64,000 nucleotides of DNA from Rhodococcus pseudokoreensis (GTDB lineage: Bacteria > Actinomycetota > Actinomycetes > Mycobacteriales > Mycobacteriaceae): NCBI RefSeq assembly GCF_017068395.1, contig NZ_CP070615.1, positions 256,147 to 320,146 of the forward strand, read 5' to 3'. Within the stretch, counting starts at the first letter, position 1; the number at the start of each line of letters is the position of its first letter. Below are positions 46,292 to 56,966 of the stretch, piece after piece. The notes under the pieces are model-generated. The model was given only the letters and a program-made list of their open reading frames with translations. It was not told where the DNA came from and searched no databases. The translations under genes were made by a program, and so were the position numbers.

Positions 46292-46390
46292 ATGGGAATG
46301 ACCATGATGGACATGATGATGATGTGTATGCGCATGATGGGCATAATGCCGCCGATGATGAACATGCCGATGACTATGCCGCCCATGTGA
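46292..46390 (+). CDS. 32-residue methionine-rich peptide, likely copper-binding
   Basis: ATG 46292 follows a strong Shine-Dalgarno sequence, AAGGAGGTGA, with six bases spacing. The product is 32 residues with 18 Met (56%) and one Cys, as MMDMMMMCMRMMG and MPPMMNMPMTMPPM stretches. It lies 115 bases after the second multicopper oxidase, with no terminator seen between. Met and Cys are Cu(I) ligands, so a copper-buffering peptide (metallothionein-like in role) is a reasonable inference. It is too short for normal gene calling, and no homologue is known to me. Confidence 0.7.
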   Translation: MGMTMMDMMMMCMRMMGIMPPMMNMPMTMPPM

Positions 46391-46602
46391 CGCGATACTC
46401 GGCTAGAACTGCACATCCGTCACCCACGCCATCTCGCGAGCCTTCTCGGCGCGTGAACAGCCTGTTAGAGGCGCAGGCCAGGCGTATGTAGCCGAGGCAG
46501 TAGCGAGGGAGAGGGTCGTGTAGGAAGGGTCTCCGGGGCGTGAGGACCCCCGGGCAGCCCCACCAAGCGGTTTCCAGCCCTGCACGCCCACCACCCACGA
46601 AC

Positions 46603-46627
46603 GGCCCCCTCCCCTTCGGAGGGGGCC
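46603..46627 (+). terminator. GC-rich terminator hairpin
   Basis: GGCCCCCTCC, loop CCTTC, then GGAGGGGGCC form a perfect 10-bp stem followed by TTCGT. It would end transcription from the oxidase and Met-rich peptide unit. Confidence 0.7.
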
Positions 46628-46772
46628 TTCGTCGGGTCTCAGAGCTTCGCGACGGTGATATGGTGCGCGACCTCGACCTCCGCCCACATGCGGCCGCCAC
46701 GCCCCACGGCCCACGCCCAGCATGCACGTTCGGGATCCCCAGCAGAGGGTTAGTGGGTGGTCATGGGTGTAC

Positions 46773-47091
46773 ATGAACGGGGCGTCACCGGAGGTCATCT
46801 TGGAGGCCGAACTCGGAACAATGGGCTATGCCTGGTGGACCATCAACGATCGCCCCTACGATCACACCGCCCAATTGGCGATCCGTGAAGGTCGATGGGC
46901 CCGCCTGACTTTGTACGAACTTGACCATGATGGGCATCCCATGCACCGGCACGGACACTGTCATCGTCCGGCCGATACGCTCTCTTGCGGTGAGGCTGAT
47001 CGCGGAGGCCCCGGTCAACTGGATGGTTCACTGCCACAACGGATATCATCAGAAACCGGGCATGGTGACCCGGCTGGACTACACCGGGTGA
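46773..47091 (+). pseudogene. C-terminal remnant of a multicopper oxidase, frameshifted
   Basis: The first frame shows GYAWWTINDRPYDHT then DGHPMHRHGH, the cupredoxin 3 region with one changed residue (HPMHLHGH to HPMHRHGH). After a shift the next frame gives NWMVHCHNGYHQKPGMVTRL, the closing HCH motif. The N-terminal two thirds are missing. It lies just before the second csoR and is convergent to it. Confidence 0.8.
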
Positions 47092-47103
47092 TCTCGGCTC
47101 GCC

Positions 47104-47448
47104 TCAGGAGCGGACGAGGCGGGCGATCGCGTCGGTGGCCTCTTTGATCTTCGCCTCCGCCTCTGGGCCGCCGGCGACCGCGGCGTCGACCACGCAGTGA
47201 CTGATGTGGTCTTCGAGCAGTCCCATGGCGACGGCCTGCAAGGCCTTGGTCATCGCGGAGACCTGGGTGAGGATGTCGATGCAGTACTTGTCTTCCTCGA
47301 CCATCCGCTGCAGTCCGCGGGCCTGGCCTTCGATCCGCTTGAGGCGCTTGAGGTAGGCGTCCTTTTCGGTGATGTAGCCGTGCGCGGCGTGGTCATGGCC
47401 GTCGGTCTCGGCGGGTGCCTGGGTGGCCGCGGGGGTGGGGGTGGCCAT
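47104..47448 (-). CDS. csoR: Second CsoR-family copper-sensing repressor
   Basis: The 114-residue protein starts at ATG 47448 with GGAGGAC upstream. Its Cu(I) ligands Cys56 (DKYCIDIL), His81 and Cys85 (EDHISHCVV) keep the 25/4 spacing. The N-terminal extension is His/Ala-rich (ETDGHDHAAHGY), absent in the first CsoR, and may tune metal or protein binding. A CsoR-type operator lies 44-61 bases upstream, inside the small gene at 47472-47639. Confidence 0.93.
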   Translation of the reverse strand: MATPTPAATQAPAETDGHDHAAHGYITEKDAYLKRLKRIEGQARGLQRMVEEDKYCIDILTQVSAMTKALQAVAMGLLEDHISHCVVDAAVAGGPEAEAKIKEATDAIARLVRS

Positions 47449-47471
47449 GGTGTCCTCCTGGAATCCGAGTG

Positions 47472-47639
47472 TCATGCCGAGCACCCCCGATTATGCCCGC
47501 CGGGGGTATCCCCGCTGGGAAGCGGGCCGTCGAGACGGCGGCCGACCGCCGCCGCGGCACACAGCACCGCGCACTTCACCGCCGCCCGGGTCGCGGGGTG
47601 CCGGGTGATCCGCATCAAGGTCGTTGCCATCGAGGACAT
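47472..47639 (-). CDS. 55-residue protein upstream of the second csoR
   Basis: ATG 47639 follows GGAAGGAGAGGAC, a strong ribosome binding site. The frame encodes MSSMATTLMRITRHPATRAA then an Ala/Cys-rich helix (VKCAVLCAAAAVGRRLDG) and a Gly/His/Cys tail. Its 3' end covers the CsoR-type operator. It is between copA and csoR on the same strand, the position taken by a small gene in the mycobacterial csoR-Rv0968-ctpV operon. No family was recognised. Confidence 0.5.
   Translation of the reverse strand: MSSMATTLMRITRHPATRAAVKCAVLCAAAAVGRRLDGPLPSGDTPGGHNRGCSA
47492..47509. promoter_or_regulatory. CsoR-type operator upstream of the second csoR
   Basis: TATGCCCGCCGGGGGTAT keeps the TAT ends and the C/G tracts of CsoR sites. 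It lies within the 3' end of the small upstream gene, so csoR may be transcribed from an internal promoter. Confidence 0.5.
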
Positions 47640-47739
47640 GGTCCTCTCCTTCCGGGACTGCATAGGGTAAAAGGGTGTGGGGTGGGCGGCGCCTGCACGC
47701 CCTGCCCACCCCACCTCCTGGGTGCCTTTTCTGCCGCGG

Positions 47740-50007
<2,268 letters not shown>

Positions 50008-50033
50008 CGTGTCCTCCTCTCCGGTTCTCGCGG

Positions 50034-50978
50034 TCAGTGTCCGTGCCCGGCCGGGATCGGCTGCGGGGCGGCGGGCGCCGCGGCGCCGGAGCTCTGCCCG
50101 GCGGTCAGGGTGAATTCGGCGGTCCGCACCACTCCATCGTGCTGGAAATCCAGGAACAGGCGGTAGTCCCCGGCACTGGGGGTGGTGACAAAAAAGTCGA
50201 TGCCCGGACCGGGGGCGGTGACCCCGTCACCGGGGTGCCCGTCCGGGTGCACGTGCAGGTACCCCAGGTCGGCGGCCCGCAACGCCACCAGGTGCCCGTA
50301 CGCCCCGAGGTAGGGCTGCAGATCGGTGACGGGCTGCCCGCCGCGGCTCACCGACAGCGTCACCTTCGACGCCTGACCGGGGGTGAGGGCGCCGTCGAGC
50401 GTGACGGTGTACCCGTCGACCGTGGTGGTCGCGGCCACCGGCGGCAGCGGCTGCGGATCATAGACACCGGCGACGTGCAGATCGGCACCCAGGGTCAGGC
50501 CGTCACCACCGTCGGGAGTGAAGTCGGCGAACACCCGGTACTCCCCGGCCCGGGTCAGATCGAGTGGAACGCTCCAGGTTCCGGCGGCATCGAGTACCGG
50601 GTGCACGTGCTGGAATCCGGCCATGTCGCGGCGCACCGCGATCAGGTGCAGTTGCTTGTCGTGGCTGTCGACGTAGCGGGTGACGGGCGCGCCGTCGGCA
50701 TCGAGGATGCGGAACCGTAGTGGCACGTCCGCACCCGCCGGAACCTGCGCGGTGTCCAGTGCCAGGGTGTATCCGCTGTCGGTGACCATCAGTCCTCCCG
50801 GTGGATCGGCGACCGGTGCGCCCGCGGTGGAACCGGGTCCGGCGTCGTGAGTTGAGGTGTCATGGGTGTCGGCCGGTGTGGTGCCCTCGGGTCCGAAGGC
50901 GGCCCCGGCCCCGAGGGCGAGTGCGAAGACCGCGGCCAGGCCGACGGTGAATCCGGCGAACTTGCTCGTTGCGTTCAT
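50034..50978 (-). CDS. Secreted or membrane-anchored copper-island protein with HVHP motifs
   Basis: The 314-residue protein starts at ATG 50978 with AGGAG upstream. An N-terminal hydrophobic helix (about residues 8-28) is followed by a Thr/Asp/His-rich segment ([11 protein letters not shown]) and two related halves. Each half has a His motif: [16 protein letters not shown] and [15 protein letters not shown]. The tail ends IPAGHGH. The beta-rich halves and His pairs suggest copper binding outside the cell. No named family is certain. It is in the copZ-to-copA unit on the same strand. Confidence 0.75.
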   Translation of the reverse strand: MNATSKFAGFTVGLAAVFALALGAGAAFGPEGTTPADTHDTSTHDAGPGSTAGAPVADPPGGLMVTDSGYTLALDTAQVPAGADVPLRFRILDADGAPVTRYVDSHDKQLHLIAVRRDMAGFQHVHPVLDAAGTWSVPLDLTRAGEYRVFADFTPDGGDGLTLGADLHVAGVYDPQPLPPVAATTTVDGYTVTLDGALTPGQASKVTLSVSRGGQPVTDLQPYLGAYGHLVALRAADLGYLHVHPDGHPGDGVTAPGPGIDFFVTTPSAGDYRLFLDFQHDGVVRTAEFTLTAGQSSGAAAPAAPQPIPAGHGH

Positions 50979-51015
50979 CGTGGGGAATCTCCTGTCCGGG
51001 TCGTGTGTAGGCCAG

Positions 51016-51222
51016 TCAGCCGGCGAGCTGGTATCCGGCCTCGTCGACGGCCTGGGCGAGGGCCGCCTGCTCGATCGGGGTTTCGGAGTCGATATCGACC
51101 CGCCCGCTCGCGAGGTCGACATCCACGGCGGTGACGCCGGGGAGGTTGCCGATCTCGCCGCGGACCGAGGAGACACAGTGGCCGCAGGTCATTCCGGTGA
51201 CGGTGACGGTGGTGGTGCTCAT
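51016..51222 (-). CDS. copZ: CopZ-like heavy-metal-associated domain protein
   Basis: The 68-residue protein is one HMA domain with the Cu(I) motif MTCGHCVS (CxxC at residues 12-15). It heads the unit copZ, HVHP protein, copA on the minus strand. A CsoR-type operator lies about 62-80 bases upstream. Confidence 0.93.
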   Translation of the reverse strand: MSTTTVTVTGMTCGHCVSSVRGEIGNLPGVTAVDVDLASGRVDIDSETPIEQAALAQAVDEAGYQLAG

Positions 51223-51283
51223 CGATGTCCTTCTTCCTTCGGTTCGGAATGCGATCGAGGTCGTCGCGCATCTACAGATTTAC

Positions 51284-51302
51284 CATACCCCCCTACCGTA
51301 TG
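51284..51302. promoter_or_regulatory. CsoR operator upstream of the copZ-copA unit
   Basis: CATACCCCCCTACCGTATG has CATAC / GTATG arms around a C-rich centre. It lies upstream of copZ on the minus strand and fits a copper-responsive promoter. Confidence 0.6.
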
Positions 51303-51742
51303 CAACAGCGGAGTGCCCTTACCTGCGTCACTCCGGGTCATACCCCCCGGTGGTGTCCTCGACGCCGCGGAGGCGCTGGGTGTGGCGCAGCGCGATCGGG
51401 GGAGGGCGAGGTCAGTCCGTGGCGTCGGGCAGGTTTCGGCCGATCCGATCGATTCCCGTGACGCGCCCGTCCTGGCGAGGTTCGCGGGTCTGAGTTCCTT
51501 GGCGCACCCGTCTCGGGGAGGGGTGGCTTCGGTGCGGCCTACACCGCAAGCCTGGGCAGGGGAGCGGTCCGCAGCGCTCACTCCGATGGAAACGCCGGGT
51601 GGGTACGGATCGCCGATATGCCGCCTGATGGAAATCGGCAGGAGCTCGAAGGGCCGTCCGTGGGGCGGGTTGTCGCGCCGCAGTCAGGCTTTGTGAACGG
51701 AACAATTTCGGCGACGTCAAAGTTACCTCTTGCGTTCTCTAC

Positions 51743-51760
51743 TATACCCCCCTACGGTAT
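51743..51760. promoter_or_regulatory. CsoR operator upstream of a 30-residue peptide and an MFS gene
   Basis: TATACCCCCCTACGGTAT is nearly identical to the site at 51284. A looser copy, ATACCCCCCACCCGTAA, occurs at 51936-51952 just before the MFS gene. Between them is the small peptide gene. The 51303-51742 stretch shows no gene I can support. Confidence 0.55.
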
Positions 51761-51804
51761 TCGATATTCATAGTGGAAACGACCAGCATCTAGGAGGGGC
51801 GACG

Positions 51805-51897
51805 ATGTGCACAGAAGGTGAGTTTCGACTCGAAAGATATGGGGACACTGGAGGGTTTGCGACGATCCGAGGGTGGGGGAATCGATGTTGTGGGTAG
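51805..51897 (+). CDS. 30-residue peptide ending in CysCysGly, downstream of a CsoR site
   Basis: ATG 51805 follows AGGAGGGG, a strong ribosome binding site. The frame encodes MCTEGEFRLERYGDTGGF and ends GWGNRCCG, with three Cys at its two ends. It lies 44 bases after a CsoR operator and 67 bases before the MFS gene. It may be a copper-binding peptide or a Cys-codon attenuator leader for the transporter; neither is shown. Confidence 0.5.
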   Translation: MCTEGEFRLERYGDTGGFATIRGWGNRCCG

Positions 51898-51964
51898 CCG
51901 CGCCACTGCGCTCGGCCTCGTTCACATCACGTTAGATACCCCCCACCCGTAAGGACGGATAGTC

Positions 51965-53392
51965 ATGTCTACCCCGACATCATCGACACGCAAGTGGTGG
52001 GCGCTGGCGCTGATCGCCGCTGCCCAATTCATGGTCATCATGGACACCTCCATCATCGGCATCGCATTACCGAAAATGCAGACCGACCTCGGCTTCTCCC
52101 AGGAGAACCTGACCTGGGTGTTCAACGCCTACGTCATCGCCTTCGGCGGACTACTCCTGCTCGGCGGCCGCCTGTCCGACCTGTGGGGCGCCAGACGCAT
52201 CTTCGCCACCGGCTGGCTGATTCTGCTCGTCGGATCGATCACCGCCGGCGCCGCCGGGAACGTCGGCACCGAACTGGCCGGACGCGCCGTCCAGGGCGCC
52301 GGCGCCGCACTGATCGCCCCCTCCGCGCTGACCCTGCTGATGATGCTGTTCGGCTCCACCCAGCAGGAACTGACCAAAGCCCTCGCCGTCTACGGCGCCG
52401 CCGCACCCGCCGGCGGCACCGCCGGAGTGTTCCTGGGCGGGGTGATCACCGAATACCTCAGCTGGCCATGGGTGTTCTACATCAACATCCCCATCGCCGT
52501 CATCGCCCTCGCTGTGACACCCCTGCTGATGCCCAACGCGCCTGCCCGATCCGGTTCGATCGACCTCCTCGGCGCCCTGACCGTCACCGCCGGACTGGCG
52601 CTCGCCGTCTACTCCATCGTCCGGGCCCCGGAGGTCGGCTGGGATGCGGGTCAAACCTGGGGATACCTCGCCGTTTCCGCGGTGTTGCTGGGCGCATTCG
52701 TACTCATCCAGTCCCGCCGCCGCGAACCCCTGATGCGTTTGGGGATCTTCACCGCCCCCAACCTCGCCGCAGCGAACATCGCCCAACTACTGCTCGGCGC
52801 GGCGTGGATCCCGATGTGGTTCTTCCTGAACCTGTACCTGCAGCAGGTACTCGGCTACAGCGCATTCCCCGCCGGCGCAGCACTACTGCCGATGACCACG
52901 CTGATCATGCTCGGCATGATCGTCATCGCCCCGCGGGCGATGGGACGGTTCGGGGCGAAACCGATGATCGTGACCGGTTTGAGCGTGCTCGCGGCAGGGC
53001 TCGGGTGGATGGCCCTGGTCCGGCCCACCGGCAACTTCTGGGTCGACGTGCTGCCCGCCTCCCTCGTGGCAGCGGCCGGTATGTCGCTCGCCTTCATCCC
53101 CTCGCTGGGCACGGCGATCTCCGCCGCACGCCCCGAAGAGGGCGGATTGGCGTCGGGCATCGTCAACGTCAGCTACCAGGTCGGCTCGGCTCTCGGCCTG
53201 GCGGCCATGACCGCCGTCGCCGCCGCGTTCGGCGCAAACCAGGTCGGTGACCTGCCGGAACTGACCAACGGGTTCTCCGCTGCCTTCCTCGGCGCCGCCG
53301 TCATCGCCCTGGCCGGTGCGGGCATCACCGCGGTTACCATGCGGACCCCGATCGCCCAATCGGAGGTGGCACCGGAAACTGTGCTCAACTAG
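51965..53392 (+). CDS. DHA2-family MFS transporter, 14 TM
   Basis: The 475-residue protein starts at ATG 51965 with AAGGACGG upstream. It has about fourteen hydrophobic segments and the DHA2 start MVIMDTSIIGIALPKMQTDL (motif D1), then GGRLSDLWGARRIF (loop 2-3). Such pumps export drugs or dyes by proton antiport. It lies downstream of CsoR-type sites, which is unusual for a drug pump and suggests copper-linked expression. It is convergent with a second MFS gene across a strong hairpin. Confidence 0.9.
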   Translation: MSTPTSSTRKWWALALIAAAQFMVIMDTSIIGIALPKMQTDLGFSQENLTWVFNAYVIAFGGLLLLGGRLSDLWGARRIFATGWLILLVGSITAGAAGNVGTELAGRAVQGAGAALIAPSALTLLMMLFGSTQQELTKALAVYGAAAPAGGTAGVFLGGVITEYLSWPWVFYINIPIAVIALAVTPLLMPNAPARSGSIDLLGALTVTAGLALAVYSIVRAPEVGWDAGQTWGYLAVSAVLLGAFVLIQSRRREPLMRLGIFTAPNLAAANIAQLLLGAAWIPMWFFLNLYLQQVLGYSAFPAGAALLPMTTLIMLGMIVIAPRAMGRFGAKPMIVTGLSVLAAGLGWMALVRPTGNFWVDVLPASLVAAAGMSLAFIPSLGTAISAARPEEGGLASGIVNVSYQVGSALGLAAMTAVAAAFGANQVGDLPELTNGFSAAFLGAAVIALAGAGITAVTMRTPIAQSEVAPETVLN

Positions 53393-53413
53393 TACCTAGT
53401 GCCGCAACCGATC

Positions 53414-53446
53414 TGGTGGGATTCGGACAATGTCCGAATCTCACCA
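53414..53446. terminator. Bidirectional terminator between convergent MFS genes
   Basis: TGGTGGGATTCGGACA and TGTCCGAATCTCACCA are complementary over 15 of 16 bases, with a short ACAATGT turn. It lies between two convergent genes and fits a two-way terminator. Confidence 0.7.
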
Positions 53447-53493
53447 GCACGCACGCGCGGGGCGAACCGTGGGAGCTGGCGATCGTAGGAGGC

Positions 53494-54681
53494 TCAGTGG
53501 CATGCGGAGTCGGGTTGCTGGCCGCGGCTGCGTCGTGTCAACACCGATGGGGATGCCGCGACAAGCACCGCCAGCACCGCATACCCGGCGGTGAGGGTGG
53601 CGGCGGCGGCCGCGCAGGCGACCAGCAACGGGCCGCCCGCGTCGCCGAGTTCCCGGCCGATCTCCGCGGCCCCCATCGTCTGTCCCATCCGTTCTGGTGG
53701 TGTCGAGGTGGCCAGGGCCGCGAAGGCCAGCGGGGTGATCAGCCCGGTCCCGGTCCCGATCCCGACCGCGGCCAGCAGCACCCCGGCCAGACCGGGCAGC
53801 ATCGCGCAACCCAGCCCCGCGCCGGCGAGAAGGAGGCCGGCGGTGATCCCGGTGCCAGCGGAGAGCCTGCCCGCGTCCCATGCCCGGCCCACGCGGGGCT
53901 GCACCACCGCAGCGCACGCCGCCAGCACCGAGACCGCGGCGCCGGTCACGACCGGACAGAGCCCGGCGGCGGCCCCGGAGACGGGCAGAAAACCCACCCC
54001 GACCGACAGGGCGGCGGTCGCCGCGGCCAGCGCGGCGGTCGACCGCAGGAACGATCCCTCCGACAGGCGGCGGACCAGGTCCACCACCGTCTGCCGGGAC
54101 CGCGGCAGCGGCGGCACCGACGGCACCGCCCACCCCGCCCATATCGCGACCACCGCTGCGAGGACCGCCATGACCGCGAACAGCAGCGGCAGCCCACCCG
54201 CCCAGACCACGGCGCCGCCGAGCAGCGGGCCCAGGGTGTAGCCGATGCTCTTGTAGAACCCGTAGCTGCCGAATGCGCTGCCCTGCTTCGCTTTCGGGTT
54301 CATTCGGGCGACCAGGGCGCTGGCCGCGGGTGAGAACGCGGACGCCCCCGCCCCCTGCCCGAGCCGGGCCAGCCACAGCCAGCCCGGATCATCGACCACC
54401 ACGAACACCGCGGACGCGAGAGCGAACGCGATCAGGCCACCGATCAACACCGGACGGGCACCGACCCGGTCCGCGATCGACCCGAATACGGGCTTGAGGA
54501 CGACCTCGGCGCCGTCGTAGAGGGCCAGCAGCACACCCAGATACAGCAACGACCCACCGAGATCCCCGGTTGCCGAACCCAGATTCGCCGCGATCCCGTG
54601 CGCACCGAACGCGGTGGTGAAACCCGCCGCGTACAGCGGCCACATCCGCCGCCGCGGTAACACCGCCGGCGCGCCACACAC
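53494..54681 (-). CDS. MFS transporter
   Basis: The protein of about 395 residues has twelve hydrophobic segments and the loop motif FGSIADRVGARPVLIGG. The start is GTG 54681, or ATG 54645 giving MWPLYAAGFTTAFGAHGIAA; neither has a good ribosome binding site, so it may depend on coupling to the upstream CDF gene (26 bases away). The substrate is unknown. It probably belongs to the ArsR, CDF, MFS unit on the minus strand. Confidence 0.85.
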   Translation of the reverse strand: MCGAPAVLPRRRMWPLYAAGFTTAFGAHGIAANLGSATGDLGGSLLYLGVLLALYDGAEVVLKPVFGSIADRVGARPVLIGGLIAFALASAVFVVVDDPGWLWLARLGQGAGASAFSPAASALVARMNPKAKQGSAFGSYGFYKSIGYTLGPLLGGAVVWAGGLPLLFAVMAVLAAVVAIWAGWAVPSVPPLPRSRQTVVDLVRRLSEGSFLRSTAALAAATAALSVGVGFLPVSGAAAGLCPVVTGAAVSVLAACAAVVQPRVGRAWDAGRLSAGTGITAGLLLAGAGLGCAMLPGLAGVLLAAVGIGTGTGLITPLAFAALATSTPPERMGQTMGAAEIGRELGDAGGPLLVACAAAAATLTAGYAVLAVLVAASPSVLTRRSRGQQPDSACH

Positions 54682-54706
54682 TTCCGATACGTCCAGGCGT
54701 GGCGGG

Positions 54707-55744
54707 TCAGTGCCGGCCGGCGGCGACGGGGCTGTGCGCCGGGTAGGCGTGGACCAGCGCGGTGGACAGTTTCGGGACGGCGTGGGTGAGGGTGTGTTCG
54801 GCCTCGTGTGCCAATCGGTGGGCGTCGGCCAGGCTGGTGTCGGGGTCGATGTCGAGCTCGACGTCCGCGTGCAGCCGGTGCCCGATCCACCGCATCCGCA
54901 CGCTGCGCACACTGCGCACCCCAGGGTCGGCGGACAGTGAGCCCTCGGCGGCATCGACGAGTTCGGGGTCGACCCCGTCCATCAGCCGGCGGAACACATC
55001 GCGCACCGCGGTACGCAGCACGGCGAGGATCGCCACGGTGATGACCAGTCCGACGATCGGGTCGGCAAGCGGGAAGCCGAGCGCCACGCCGCCGGCGCCG
55101 AACAGCACGGCCAGGGAGGTGAATCCGTCGGTGCGGGCGTGCAATCCGTCGGCGACCAGCGCCGCAGAGCCGATCTGACGGCCGACCCGGATGCGGTAGA
55201 GGGCGACGAGTTCGTTGCCGATAAATCCGACGAGCCCGGCCGCGGCGACCCACCCCAGGTGCTCGATCGGGACGGGGTTGATCAGCCGGCGCACCGCCTC
55301 GACCCCGGCGATCACTGCGGACAGGGTGATCATCGCGACGACGAACAACCCGGCCAGGTCCTCGGCCCGCCCGAAACCGTAGGTGTAGCGGCGGGTCGCC
55401 GCCCGACGGCCGAGCGCGAACGCGATCCACAGCGGGATCGCCGTCAGGGCATCGGAGAAGTTGTGCACCGTGTCCGCCAACAGCGCCACCGACCCGGACA
55501 CCGCCACGATCACCAACTGCGCGATCGCGGTGACACCCAGGACGACCAGGCTGATCTTGACCGCCCGGATACCGATGGCACTGGACTCGAGGGCATCATC
55601 GACACTGTCCGCGGCGTCGTGACTGTGCGGGGCGAACACCTCCCGCACCGCGGCACCGAACCGGCCACCATGCCCGCGCCCATGCCCATGCCCGTGGCCG
55701 TGGCCGTGTGTGGCATGGGCAGGGGCACCTTTCAGGTGACTCAT
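54707..55744 (-). CDS. Cation diffusion facilitator (CDF, ZitB/CzcD-like)
   Basis: The 345-residue protein starts at ATG 55744, overlapping the ArsR stop by 4 nt. It has an N-terminal His run (THGHGHGHGHGRGHGG), six membrane helices with metal-site residues in ADTVHNFSDAL (HxxxD) and DGLHARTDGF (HxxxD), and a C-terminal ferredoxin-like domain. The HxxxD pair favours Zn(II) (or Cd/Co) export over copper. Coupling to an ArsR repressor implies metal-induced expression. Confidence 0.93.
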   Translation of the reverse strand: MSHLKGAPAHATHGHGHGHGHGRGHGGRFGAAVREVFAPHSHDAADSVDDALESSAIGIRAVKISLVVLGVTAIAQLVIVAVSGSVALLADTVHNFSDALTAIPLWIAFALGRRAATRRYTYGFGRAEDLAGLFVVAMITLSAVIAGVEAVRRLINPVPIEHLGWVAAAGLVGFIGNELVALYRIRVGRQIGSAALVADGLHARTDGFTSLAVLFGAGGVALGFPLADPIVGLVITVAILAVLRTAVRDVFRRLMDGVDPELVDAAEGSLSADPGVRSVRSVRMRWIGHRLHADVELDIDPDTSLADAHRLAHEAEHTLTHAVPKLSTALVHAYPAHSPVAAGRH

Positions 55745-56163
55745 GCTGGGTTCTCCTCGACGCGAACCGGCGGCGCGGTGAGATCGGTTTCGGGGTGCAG
55801 GATGCGCAGATCGTCGCCGGTGCGGTGATGACCGGGAACACCTGGGCCGGCATGCTCGGCATTGAACACCGCATCGGTCACCAACTGCCGGACGTGATCG
55901 TTCTCCAACCGATAGATCACCTGAGTGCCCTCCCTCCGGGTGCGGACCAGCCGGGCCATCCGCAGCTTCGCCAGATGCTGCGACACCGACGGTGCCGGCT
56001 TCCCCACATGCTCGGCGAGGTCGTTGACCGAGCACTCCCGGTCCACCAACGCCCACAACACCTGCACCCGCGTCGAATCGGCCAGCATCCGGAACACCTC
56101 GACCACCAGGTCGACCTGATCGTCCGGCAACCTCCGCCGACATGCCCCGCTATCTGCATTCAT
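55741..56163 (-). CDS. ArsR-family metal-sensing repressor (SmtB/NmtR-like)
   Basis: The 140-residue protein starts at ATG 56163, which lies within a palindrome. It has the winged-helix NDLAEHVGKPAPSVSQHLAK and a C-terminal helix with His residues (ENDHVRQLVTDAVFNAEHA, then PGHHR), roughly at alpha-5 metal-site positions, though the classic D-x-H pair is imperfect. Zn, Co or Ni sensing is inferred from the coupled CDF exporter. No Shine-Dalgarno fits; the mRNA may be leaderless. Confidence 0.88.
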   Translation of the reverse strand: MNADSGACRRRLPDDQVDLVVEVFRMLADSTRVQVLWALVDRECSVNDLAEHVGKPAPSVSQHLAKLRMARLVRTRREGTQVIYRLENDHVRQLVTDAVFNAEHAGPGVPGHHRTGDDLRILHPETDLTAPPVRVEENPA

Positions 56164-56172
56164 ACGCAGATA
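56151..56172. promoter_or_regulatory. ArsR operator over its own start codon
   Basis: TATCTGC (56151-56157) and GCAGATA (56166-56172) form perfect 7-bp arms around ATTCATAC, which contains the start codon. It fits an autoregulatory site for the metal-sensing ArsR. Confidence 0.6.
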
Positions 56173-56602
56173 GTAACCCTGCCGGCGGGTCTTCGCCCAG
56201 CGGCCGCGGGGACCGCATCCACCCACGTGTCTGGATGCGGATACTCCAACACCGGGCCCATTGCGGACCGTTCGTCCCCCGTGCCGTGAAACCTGCAAGT
56301 GTGGACAAATGCCTATTTCCGGTTCGGCAGTTTTTTTACATGGGGCATCTTCGTGATGTCCGGGTGACTGAGTTTATACTTCGCGTCACTCCTAATTGAT
56401 CGGGCGGTCAACCCGTTTATCTGCTGAAAGATGCATTAAGAACCGTCCTTGACCTGGTTATGTGTTCAGATGTGGATGCACCTTCATCGATTTCATCGGG
56501 GTCGATTTTTCATTGGATTCGGGCAGATTGTGAAACGCCCTCGCTGTTTTGGCCGATAAAGCGAATAGGTCGGGTAATCAATTGGTAGAGAGGTGAGTTT
56601 CA
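56173..56602. other. AT-richer intergenic region
   Basis: The stretch about 56300-56600 is clearly richer in A and T than the rest of the window (TTTTTTTACATG, GATTTTTCATTGG, GATAAAGCGAATAGG). No gene was recognised. It probably carries the promoter of the 31-residue peptide gene at 56603. Confidence 0.45.
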
Positions 56603-56698
56603 ATGGGTTCCTCCGGAATCGACTTCAACGTTGCCTTCGGTGCGTTTCTGCATTGGATCAGCGTCATGTTCGGCCTCAACGGGGGCGTCGGACTCTGA
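56603..56698 (+). CDS. 31-residue hydrophobic peptide
   Basis: ATG 56603 follows GAGAGGTGAG with suitable spacing. The frame encodes MGSSGIDFNVAFGAFLHWIS then VMFGLNGGVGL, an amphipathic or membrane-active sequence with no charged residues except one Asp and one His. The AT-rich promoter region and strong ribosome binding site support expression. No homologue is recognised. Confidence 0.5.
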   Translation: MGSSGIDFNVAFGAFLHWISVMFGLNGGVGL

Positions 56699-56966
56699 CC
56701 CAACGGGCCATGATCGACTCCTCGCCTTCGGCGGTGAGGGGTCGATCCCCATGTTCAGGGGATCGACTCCACTCGGTGCGAGCGGCATCGCTCAACACGA
56801 AGTGTCCCGAGGTGACGGATCGCTACTTGCGCGGTGGTGCCTTCCTGGCCCGGAAGACGACACAGGGCGTTCGGACGACGACAGAAGACGGACAGAACTC
56901 GAGGAGCATCGTGACTACTCAAACCTGCCCGCCGACCTCGGCAGCACGATCGGGTGGATGACGTAA

